From Agelaius tricolor (lineage: Eukaryota; Chordata; Aves; Passeriformes; Icteridae), in the NCBI GenBank assembly GCA_023055355.1, contig JALJCS010000051.1:2108001-2172000 (forward strand): a DNA stretch of 64,000 nt. Reading direction: 5' to 3'. Shown here piece by piece: positions 38,401 through 50,400 of the stretch; position 1 is the first letter of the stretch, and each line of letters begins with the position of its first letter. Made by a program: the position numbers and the translations under genes. Under the pieces are notes generated by a model that did not search any database, had not been told where the DNA came from, and saw only the letters and a list, made by a program, of their open reading frames with translations.

Positions 38401-41400
38401 CTTTGATACTCCAGTGCTTCCAGGGGTTTGAAGGTCACCGTGATTTCAGCCGAACAATTCGGCCCAATTTCTCCCTCCTACAACAGAAAGAGACAGCAAA
38501 GCATTGCTCTTCAAACTCCACATTTCTTGTTTCCAACCACAGGCCTGTAAGCCTTGATTGAGCATCAATGATGAGTGAACAACACAAGCAGCCAAGGAAA
38601 GCCTCCAAACCCAGCTCAACACAGCGCTGGAAGCTCTCAATGCTCAGCTGATCAGCTGCCACTCTCCACAATATTCCTGCTGCTCTGACACAAGCTCTTG
38701 GTCCCATCATGCTGCTGTCAGCTCCATGGGATGTAAGTGCCACTGTGCACTGGTGGCTCTTGGCCTTAGATGGGCCATAGGAGTAACCAAGAAGAGAACA
38801 TGATCCCCTTCCTTGAACTACAGATATTAGTTAAGCTATTTTGAAAGAAAGCAGAGGTTGGGATTATTCTGGGCTTTACTGCAAGATGAGAAGGGATTTT
38901 GCTCCGTGCAGACACCAGGCATTCATCATCTCTCCCAATGCCAGTACTCAGAATCAGGGCTCTGGCTGATGGGAGCACGTGGCAGTTTGCTTGCATCACC
39001 AGAAAAGGAAAAGGTTTTGTGTCCCTGTGTGCAGGAGAACTCCAAAGGCCCATTTCAGCCTTGCACCCTTGTGTCCAGGCTCACACAAGGATGACACTGG
39101 AAGGGACACTCAGCAATAGTGCAAGGCATGGTTACAGGAGGGGATTGGCATTTCTGTCATTAACCTTGGGCTGAATTTGGCCTCCTTTTGCCAGGGAACC
39201 ATTGCAAGCTTCAGGTCAGTGTGTGAGCTGGCAGTGCTCCAACAGCCTCTGCTGAGCCCCACGTGTGGGGGGAGCCCCTGCCTACAGGAACTGCTCCCTG
39301 TGACACTGCAAGGACACGCACACAGGGCCTTGAGCTCCAGCCTGGCAGCAGAGCTGGGCTGTGTCAGGCTCCCAGCCCTGCCTTGAGCCTGCAGGGCACA
39401 AATGCTTTGAGCAGGGAGCTCTGCAGCCGCTCCAGAAACTCCACATCCTCCCTGCCAGCACATGGGGCCAGCTGAGGATCTGCCCAGTGACTGCAGCTGG
39501 GGGAAGGGTGCTTGGGAGGAGGAAGAGGAAGAGGAAGAAAATGAGGTTCTCGGGTGTCACTTACCAATGGCTCAATGAAAAAATTGTCACTGGCGAACAG
39601 CAGGGGGTCATCTTGCACCTTTGCCTTCTTCTCCTGGACCCTGCTTCTCAGGAGGGCAGTGTGATCTTCAGAAAAGCCCTGCACCTTCTCTACTTCTTTC
39701 TCCTCCGTGAAGTTTTCCAGCCACTCCTCACCCGATGGGTGCAGCAAACGACACTGCCTGCAGCCCCAGGGAGAGACAAGGCCAGCTGATCATTTAATAA
39801 GCCACAGATTTGCAGAGAGAAGTGGGAGTGCAGGAGAGCAAAGCACTTGGGGAGGAGCAGCAGCAGCTCCCCAGCAAAGGCTGAGCCAAGCCACGAAGGT
39901 CCCACAAGGATCAGAGGATAACTTGTTGTTCACTGGCACAGCAGGGAGTTTCACCCCACACTTGCAAGCTCAGGAGAGGTTTCCAAAGCCAACATCCCTC
40001 CTGAGAAACCTCCTGGCTCAAAGCCTCTGCCAAAACTGAGGGAGAATCCACCGACCACCTCAGCTGGCTTTTCCTCCCACTGAGCTGCTTGGGGGATGCA
40101 CATAAAGGTCACAGAGCATCCCACCTTCCCTGGGAAGGGGAGATGTTGCCAGGTCATGTAGGAAGAAGATTAGAGAGACAGGAGCCCAATTAGAACCTGA
40201 GGAAATCAGTCATTGCAACCAACCTTTCCTTCCCAAAATGCCATTCCTGGTTGGAGTATAAATGGAACTGGAATGCTGAGTGCTGAGCTCCTGAAGCCCA
40301 GGGACACACACCCCAGTGCCAGGCATGGTTTACTTGGCCTAAACCATTCAAAAGCACCAACACCCCCCTGAGGCCATAGGTTAGTTTCAGTCTTGGGCTA
40401 TATATCTCACTGAAATGCATCTTCCAAACCAACCTCCTCTTCTCTTTATTCTCTTCTTCCTCAGAAGGCAAAGCCTTCCACTGGAAGTGGGCTGTGATGT
40501 TACTCCTGTTTTCCAGGAACACGGTTGTCTGGTATGCCATGGTGATGAAGGTCTTGCCAGCCTCCACGGAATTTGTGCTCAACACAACATCAACATCTAC
40601 AGCTTCTCCATGGAGCTTTGTGTGGATACTCTCTTCACCTGGAACAAAGCAAAGGGGAGTCTTTGCTCAGCTCACTGGCTGATGGAAGCACAAGGAACAG
40701 AACAAATCCCAGGGCACAAAAGAAGGTGTCACAGTTTTTATCTGAATGAGCAGTTCTGTGGATCAGTCCATTTGTCACATCCTGACAGCTCTGTGTGTAG
40801 AGTGGTGAGGATGTCCTGGGCAGCTCCTTAAACCCCTTAGTTCTGAGTGTGTTTGTAGAGCTTTGGCCCCAAGGTGACAGGATGGACAGTGGGATTGGTC
40901 AGTGTGCTCTGGTGACCCACTCAGATCACTGGGATTTCTGCATCCAAGTCCTTCAGGTGACAGGGTGAGGAGCCCTGTTCAGCCCTGCCTGGCCCAGGGT
41001 CTCCCTGGGCATCCCACGAGACTCCCATCTCTCCTGATCCCTTGGATCCCTTGTTGCTGACCAGCAAATATGCCTGGGGGCAGGTGGGCAGCAAAAGGAG
41101 GCCCAGAGGAACAAGTGAAGTGACAGCGCACAGCAGGAGGGGACACAGGTGAGGAAACACAACCAGCCTGGCTCTGCAATATGACAAACCACTCTCAAAT
41201 GAACACCATGAAAATCATCATCATCATCTCCCTGTCCAAACCCACAGCCACATCAGTCTTGAAATATTTTCTATTGTTCTGATCTCAAAAACCAAGCTGG
41301 CGCATTGCACATTAAATAAAAAAGGGACAATAGAAAGATTAATAAGTACAGAGCAGCTTCTACATTAAGACTGAATGGGATTCCTCAGTCTAGAAATCAA

Positions 41401-44400
41401 ATGGGAGATAGATGTGAGAGGTTTGTAACAACATGAACAGCCTGGGAAATGGGCACAAGGAAAAATTGGTCTTGATTTGTCACCAAACAGGAACTTGAGG
41501 GCCTGAAAATGTTATTAGACAGAAACTACATCTATGTGTAAGGGCCACATAGAAAAAGGATGTGTGACAAGCCAGTGGAGAAGCAGCATATGGGACAGAG
41601 GTGTGCAAGAAATCCATTGCATTGGAGAGAGTCTGATGGAGACCTCACATCCAGCACGGCCCAGGAATCAAATAAAACTTCACCCAGGCATAGCCACATG
41701 GGAGTGGAGAATCAGGGATTCTCCTTCCTCCACTCAGCAACTCCCAGCAAAACAGGAATCAAAAATCTTCACCCTTTAGACGGGATCCACTTTCTCAAGC
41801 CCCTGAACACCAAGGAGTTTTCAGTTTTCTATGGGCTAAAGCTGAACAGGGAGGTACCTCTGGAGGGAATGCAGGGGGAGGGACAACAGGGAGCCATGTG
41901 GAGAACTGTCCTGTGCCCTGCAAGGGCCAGCACTCACCTGTGTTGCAGCACAGGGACCCAAAATGTTCCCCGTTGGTCAGCGCATGAAATGTCACTGTCA
42001 CCTGCATGGTGTCCCCAGCAGCCAGAGTTCCTGCGGTCGGCACCACGGAGAAAGGACTGCAACACAAAGAGAGGGATCAGGGCTGGGGGGACACCTGGCC
42101 AGGAGATTCCTGCTGCACTGCAGCTCCCTTGGGCAAGCAGGGAGCAAACCAAGCACAGGCAGCAGAGGACAGAACAGACAGGCTCAGAAACAGCCACTGA
42201 GCCACTGCTGAGGAGATCCAGCCCTCACAAGATCCTGGGGGTAAAATGACCTCAGCTCCCCCATACTCTGCATCCAGCTCTCTGCAATGAGGCTCAAGGG
42301 TCCCACTGCCAGCAATCCCATCAGAGAATGGTTTGTGAAGAGCACAGAGAGGCTTCAGAGCTATCTGCATGCAGAACTTGACACTGACTGCCTCAGGAAT
42401 TTCTCTTTTCCTGCTGCCTATAAACCTCATCTCAGGAGATGCAAATGTTAGGGCACTACCTGTCCTGGGATATTACAGCCTAGGAATCAGACAGGGAGAA
42501 GGAACTTTTCCTTGAAGACCAAGGAATAGTTACAGTTGAATTTGCAGTGTGATTCTTTGGTTTATTTTGCCTTGAAAATATCCTGATTTAGCCTAAAAAG
42601 GGCACATTTAATCAACATTTCAATGAAAGCTGCTCTAAGAAAAGGAGCAGTCAAAACTCTGAAAGAGTGCAAATGCAGATTAGAGCAATAGAGTGACATG
42701 GAAACCCAAAAGGAGGATGCTATTTACAGTCTGAAGGAGCCCATGCCAGCTCAATGAAGCACCATGAGCAGGAGCACATCAAGGAAGCAGAACAGGAGGT
42801 TTCTGTGTGTTTACCAGCAATGCAGTCTGGGACTGTGGCTTGTTCTCCAGGCTGGTAACTGTTGCTTGGCCCAGCAGAGAAACTCTGTGTGAGGTGTTGG
42901 AAATGTTAATGCAAATGTGTTGGTGCACTTTGGATTTAACAGGAGCCATCAGGATTGGTCACCAGGTAAAGAGCTCTTGCCTGACAAGCACAAGACTCTG
43001 TGCTTTGATGCTCAGGGACAGCTCAGGGGAAATGTGCTTTGTGCTCTTCTCCAGCCCCACTGAGGAAACAAAAGTTCCTGGCCTGGGTGCTTTGCTGCTG
43101 GTCAATCTGTCATTTCAAAGTCTGTTCTGGGGAGTTTGGTGATGATTACATCACACACAGAAATAAAGAGAACATCTGGCAAGCTGAGCTTGATTGATGT
43201 CACTTGCTTCAGGTTCAGCTCATTCAGGACCTCTTGCTGCAGTGATGGGCTGAGCTGTTCCCATTCCCACTGGTGAGACCATCACTGGCTGATGGAGAAG
43301 CCTTGGGCCAGCAATGTTTATGTGCTGGACGTGAGACTTTGGAGGGAGGGGAGGAAAGACAAGGCCTCAGCAGCCCCAGAGCCAGATCAGTGCACGTGCT
43401 CCTGCATCTGCCCCGGGGCTGATGCCAGCACTGCTGCAGGTCCCTGCTGGGGCTCGGGGGAATCAGTGCCTGCTGGGGGCAAGGCACGGGATTTTCTTCT
43501 TATTCTTTTGCCAGAAATTCCACCAGAACAGAGAAGCTGCCATTTAAGGGAATCCCTGGCCACACTTCAGTACTACCTTCCATTCCATTCCATTCCATTC
43601 CATTCCATTCCATTCCATTCCATTCCCTTCCCACTGCTGCCCCATGTTACATGTCCCTGCCCTCAGATGGCAGGATGGGAATAACACTCCTCGGGGTGAC
43701 TTCAGGGGTGACTTCTTTCTCTCTTGCCTGAGAAAGAAGGTATCTTCCTCTTTTCAAATTATCAGGAGAAGAGGATCCAGCCAAGTCCAGGACTCAGTTT
43801 CAGGACTGAAAAACTCAGTGCAAATCAGCCCCTGCATCTCCTACATCCCTGGGCTGTACCCACTAGACTCCTCTGTTCCTGCTGTAGCAGTCATCTGCAT
43901 TTCAGCCAACATCACTAAGCTGTTCCCTGAGCCCACAGATAGAAGAGCTGTGAAGGAGACATCCCTGACACTGTAAGAACCAAATGAAAACCACTGCCAA
44001 GAGATGGGGCTGGCAGGCTAAATTTTGGCCTTTTATCTGTTAATTGTGAGCTGTTCCTTAAGACAGTTCTCACCCTGTTAGAGCTGCCCTTTCAATGAAT
44101 CACCATTGCACCCAACAGGCAGAAAAGAGAAGCTATGGAGGGGGTTTTAATAGGTTGTTTTCTTCTGCTTTTTAACTAGGTCCATTTGTTTGTTTGTTTT
44201 CTTGTATGGCATCTAAAGACAGGTCCAGATCTCCCAATGGCACCTTGCAATCTCCAGACACTGGTCTTGCTTTGAGCAGTGTGTCTGCTCAGATGATTTC
44301 CAGCAGAAATTATTCTGTACTTTTATCTTCTAAATCAGCCCAAGTGCTTTTCACATATTCCCTAAATATCTCCTATTTCCTATACACCTGTGCATATACC

Positions 44401-47400
44401 TATGGGCATGTGGTACATTGAGAGGCATTAGAGGAGCTCGACCTTCATGAAAGCTCCCAGTGAAGAGTTCATGATCTTTTGGAAAACATTTAACACAAAC
44501 CAAAAAGAAAAAACAGCAGAAACACAGGAACTTCAGAGTATTCAAAAAGAAATCTCAATGAAAGGGGGCACAGCCTTATTCAGAGATTTAAATCATCTGT
44601 TTGAAATCTTAAACTGGCTTTCAAAGGTTCATCATGGAACAGAAAAGGCAGCTGATGCTCTGAGGTGACAAGGGAAATCAGAGCAGCTTTAGTAACAGGA
44701 ACTGCACCAGCTGCCCACAGCACAGCTCATGTTGGGCATCTGATGCAGGGACCACTGGAGAGCCACGTGCCTGGGGCCTCCCAGAGAATGGGTCTGTTTG
44801 GCTGGCAGTGGTGAGGAAGCATTTCAGAAGCTGCTTGTGCTCAGCAAGCCAGCTACCAACGTGTTCCAGCACCCTCCAGGAAATCTGGGACAGAGAAAGC
44901 TCAAAGGCTGCATCCTGCTAAGAACACTGAAAGCAAGAGCAGATGCCATCCATCCTGCTCACTTCCAGCCAGGGCTGCAGGGCAGCAGCTCTGATGCTCT
45001 GGTTCCTTTGCTGCTCTTTCCCAACTCTGCTCTCACCCAAAGGTGATATCCTTTGCACAGGGACAGATGAGCTGCCTCACCTCTGGGTGCTCAGCTGGTA
45101 ATGAGCTGTCCGGTTACCGACATTGCGAACCAGCAGAGTCTTCTGGGTGCTGTGCTTGACCGGACACTCGGAGAAGTCCACCTGGGCAGGGAAGTCCAGG
45201 ATGGCTCGGGCACCGATGGCCCGAATTGGCACAACGATCTTCTCCTTTGCCATGATACAGGTGAGCTCATGGGAATAATCCTGCAGGAAAAGAAACTGGC
45301 TCAGCACAGGGCATTTAGTGCCATCCCTGTGGCAGAAGAAAAACCTGTAACTCATCCATTTCCTGTAACTCATCCATGGCATCAATTTGCCGGGCATCAA
45401 TTTACCTATTCCACCCTAAAATGAACACTGAGTTTTTCTAATATGTCACATTTTAAAGGCACCAGTGCCCTTTGCAAAAGCTATCCCAGTGGCATTAAGC
45501 TCTTGTGTCACTTGGGTCATACGGAGAACTGCCCTAGGCCACCATAATTTTCACTCACAAATTTTAATGATATTAAATAATTCCTAAGCTCCTTCTAAGG
45601 AACATGGAGCTAGGGAACACAGCACATTCCTCTTTAGGTTTCTATATTCCCACTGTCTGAGAATAGGACAAAGTGTTCAACTGACTCTAAGCAGCAAGAG
45701 GAAGATGAGAAAACAGCTGCACCCAAAGAGATCCTGCACCTCTGGCCTGGTGCAGAAACATCAGTTGGCTCAGAACTCCCCTCTAACTTTGCCTCTCCAA
45801 CCAAGTCAGGAGAAGAACAGTGCTAAGAGGTTGCAGGATGCTGTTGGAAAGGGCCTCTCTTTGTTTGCCTGCAAGGCTTCCTCCCTTCCATGCCATGTCC
45901 TAAACCCTTCTGGATGAACAAGTCTCCAGATGCCAGCTGTGAGATCAGACTTGCCAGGGCCTCAGCACTGCTGTTCAAACCTCCATGCAGAAGCACCTTT
46001 GGCACGGAATGGGTGCCAGCTGACAGAGCAAGCACAGTGACAGGCATGAAGACAGAGCCCCAGCAGTGCCACTGCCACAGGCTCTGGGCCCACAGCTCTG
46101 CCTGCAGCTTGTACCTGCCCTACACGAGCTCCTTCAGGCAGGTGTCCAAGTCCCCTGCAGCTCAGCAACCTCCTGCTGACCAAGGGCACCCAGAGCCCAG
46201 TGTGCCTGTGCCAGGCTGGGCTCACGGGCACAGCACATCCTCTGCCCTGCCCCTGCAGCTGTGCCCTGGTCACCTGTGCTCTGGGACAGCACAGCTGCAA
46301 GGCTGCAGAACAGAGGGGGTGAAAAAGCACCGTCTTTGCTCCAGCCCAGGGGCAGGCAGGGAAGCTGTTGGCAGTCAGGAAGGAGGAAAGCTCTCTGACC
46401 TCTTTGTCCCTCGAGTGTTTTCCATAATAATGAAACCCCTTCCACTGGACCTAGAGATGGCTGAACATCTGTCAACATCTCTTTGTCATTTTCATCCTGT
46501 TCCTGTGCATCTTCCCTTGGGAATGCTCAGGGATGTGCAGGGAGGGGAAGCAGAGCCTGTCAGGCCTGGCTGCAGTGCCTGCCAGCAGTGCCAAGGTGTG
46601 ACTGGCTGCTGCAGGCTGCCTGCCCAGGGCCTGGAGCCCAGCTCACAGCATGCAATGGGCTGGAGCAGAGTGCAGGGAAAACAATGGCTGTGGAGATCAT
46701 TGTGTGCTTTGGCTCCTCCAGCCTCACCTTGTTCTCGTCGGGGCTGAAGCGGATGCGCACAGGGGCGGAGGCGCCTGGTGGCACGATGTGGTACACATCA
46801 CTGGGGCAGGCCAGCTGGAAGTAAGGTGAGCTCTCCATGCAGACCTTCACCATCTGAGCAGTCTGCAGCAAAGACATCAAATGATGATTTTGCCACTTGT
46901 GGAAACGAGAGGAGACCTGTCCGTGCCCTGCTGACATCCCTCCCTGGCCCCTTTTCCAAAGCACTTTCAGCTGTGCAGGCACAGGCACATCATTCACAAG
47001 GCTGAGCTTGAATCCCTCCTGTCTGGCTCCAGCATTGTGGCCAGGGCCAGTAGGGCAGTGCCTGGTGGGAAGGAAGGGCCAAGCAGGTCAGCACCAGCAG
47101 GATGGAGACAGAGCACCTGAACCAAGTCATCTGCATATTCAACAAGGCCAAAAAACCTGCTGGCTTCTGCCTGCACACAGCCATGAAGTTGTCATGTTCC
47201 AGGGGCGAATGTGCTACCTGAAAGCAAAGCATCAAATTGTCCTGGGGGAAGGAAAAAATTCCCTTCTAGCAGATGAGGTTTGGGTAGGGACGTTGTGGAG
47301 ATAGAGTCATGCAGGCAGAGCAGCAAGAGAGGAGACCAAACCACTGTGGCCTTCCTGGGAATAAAAGTAAACCTGAAAAGCAAAAGAAGGAACACAGCAA

Positions 47401-50400
47401 GACAATCCCTAAAACAAGGAGATGGCAAAGAGAATTTAAACGGGCAGTAAAGCAGCAAGGAGGAATCATAAAACCATGAGAGCATTCAGCTTGCCAAAAG
47501 TGATGGAAACACAGACAGGCTGTGCCTATTGACTCTGGGCTTCAAAGGCATTTTCTGCCTGGAGAAACATGACCAGCACTGAGTGACAGTGTGGTTCCAG
47601 TATGCAAAGCCAATCTTGGCTCTCCAGGGCTTCTTGCTGCCTGTGCAGGCAAGCTGGGCTGCTGGGCATTCCTGCCTGCAGCCAGCAGGCCAGGTGCTGC
47701 CCTCTGGGATTCACAGACACAGCACACATGCATTTTCTAGCACACAGATATCATCAACCCCTGAGCACCAAAATGCTCTCAGAAAGTCTAAACCAGATGA
47801 TTTGGACTCCCTCCTGTCTCTTCCCACCAGCCCACTCTTGGCACAAGGCTCATTTGAGAAATGTTTCCCTGACGGAAATTCCAATGGTCTCTGTTTTCCT
47901 CTTTACACTAGAACACAACTGGTGACATTTTTCAACTTTTTCCCTCTCAACTCTCTTGGGAAACTGCAAAACAATCACAAGTGAAGGTGAAAACCTCCAG
48001 GAGCGTTGGATGTGCTGTGGTTCTTCAAAGGGAAAGCAGAGCACCGTGTTGCTTTTGGAAAAGCTGAGCAGAGCTGAATGAAACTTAGCAGGAGCCTGAA
48101 GTGGCACCTAAAGGCCTCCCACTGCTTCTGCTCCATCACTCTGATTGCAGGGCTCTTTCAGAACACATTTCCTGCAGTGTCAATGCCATGAATGAGAAGT
48201 GATTCCAGCATAAAGTGGAGAAGACTCAGCCCCTGAGCTGACTGTGAGCTGCACAAAGGGAGCCAAACAGTCTGAGAGAGGCAGAGATTCCTACCAGGAG
48301 CCAAGATTAACCAAGGAAACCCAGGATGTGGTATAGCTCAAGGCAAAGCACGAGAGCAGGTAAGAACTGTACAGGCTCAACATTCCTACCAATCCAGAGC
48401 TTTCAAGAGCAGGAAACTCCTTTGGCATGGATACCATCAATGCATGGCCAAAATTAGGAGACAGTTCCCAGCACAGGAAGATTTCCACAACTTGCAGAAC
48501 AAAGGTGCTGAGACATTTTCTTCTGGATGTGCTGCAGCAGATAACTTGCTTTGCTGTACACTGGGGGAATGACAGCACTCTCCTCTTCCAGCACAGTGTT
48601 AAAGCTCCAGGTGCCAGCACTTACCTTGTCCTTATTCATGAGAGACAGCACCATTTCAGAGACCTCATGAGCAACGACGTTCTGAAATACCAGCTCTCGT
48701 GGGGAAACCCCAAACACGCTCCGTTTCGGGGGAGCTGGTGACAGCTGGAGAGGCGAGAGAGCAGGGAGAGGTTCAGCTGCTGGGAGGAAAGTTCATGAAG
48801 GATCCCTTACACTGATCCCCAGTGAAGCACAGACTCTGGGTGAGCATGTGTGCCCAGGACACACTGGGCAAACTCTGGCTCACCCACCTCTGCTCTGAGC
48901 TGATCAAGAACTGCTTGATCAGCTTAGAGCAGGCTCAAGCCAAGTTGCTCTTTTGATTTCTCCAGCTTTCCTTCTCCAGAATGCCAGGCAGCACGTTCCT
49001 TAAGCACAGCCCTGTGCCCACTGGAGCACTGACTGAGCACTCATGGAGTAAGTAAGACCCACCAATTTACATCAGATTCAATTTTGGGATGTCCTTTACT
49101 CTGAGACAGGGAAACTGAGGCCCACACGGCCCACACAACTGCAAATACCTGTTTTGAACTAGAACTTAAGCATCAGTAAGAAGAGAACAGTACTAGAGGA
49201 GGTGTGAGAGATGAGGTGGTATTTGGCTGAAGCCAAAAGGTTTTTAAGTGAAAGAATGGAATTTGTTGGTACTATGTGTTGTTTGTAGTTTGGATTTGTT
49301 CAGGTTGGTGTGTTGGGTGTTGCTGTGAGTTGGCAGCACCAACTGGCTGAAGACCTGACCAAAAGGAAGGAGGATGAGAGGAGAGGGGACAGAAAAGTTG
49401 GTGGCCAGAGAGAATGGAAGTTCTTGAGTACCCCTCCGGGGAAAAGGGGCCAGGGACTGTCCCAGCTGGGTACAAAGGGGATACAAAGATTGCTTTTTTC
49501 TTGGAGGGTGTGTTTGCTCCTTTTCGGGGGCAGGCAGACACACGCCTCTGTGTGTGGTTGCTAATAAACAGTTTTCTTTTGCTTGGATGATTTTGTCCCC
49601 TTTCATTGCATTTAAAAGTTACTGCCTTTCTAACAGAGGTAAAGGCAAAAACAAAGTCAGGAAGTCAGGTAAAGGCAAAAATGAAGTCAGGAAAAAGACA
49701 AGTGAATGAGGATAGAAGACAAGTGAATGACAATGCTGAATGAGGATAAGCTTCAATTATTTTCTCAGCGACTTGGGTAAGAGTAGAGTTGGTATCTCCT
49801 TTTTCCATTAGCTTTAAATGGGTGCTTTCTTGTCATTATTGCCATCTTCTTTAATACCATTGCAGAGGCATGTCTGGAAAGACACAACAACAGCAAATGC
49901 TTCTGGACCAGAGACATTGCTTTAAGAAGGCTCTGCCCTGCTTTGTCTGCCTTCTCCAGTCACACTGTTGTTACACCAGAGACACAAGCAGGTCTTGTGT
50001 GTGACTCCATGAGGAGACACAGTCTGCTGAAGGGAGTGGCTGCAGCACACTGTGCCTTAGTTGTGCCTTTCCCTGAGGTGTTCCCAAGGCCCCTCTCCAG
50101 GGCAATCCTTAACCTGGATTGTGTTCCGTGTCGCTTGCTGCCAATTTCCTGCTCAACAGCCCACCTCGGTCACCTACCCCTTTGGACTGTGCTTTCTACT
50201 GAGCCAGTCCTGCCAGAAAAGCAGCTTTAAACACAACTCTAAGTAGGCACTGATCCAGATAAAGCACATCCATTCCCTTCTGCCCAGGGCCAGTCCCCTG
50301 TACATCTGGCAGCCTGCAAAATCTAACACCCCCTCAGGGTCCCAACACATTGTTCCAGCCCAAAGCAGTAATGCAATTTGTTTTGCTAAAGCTGAAGTCA

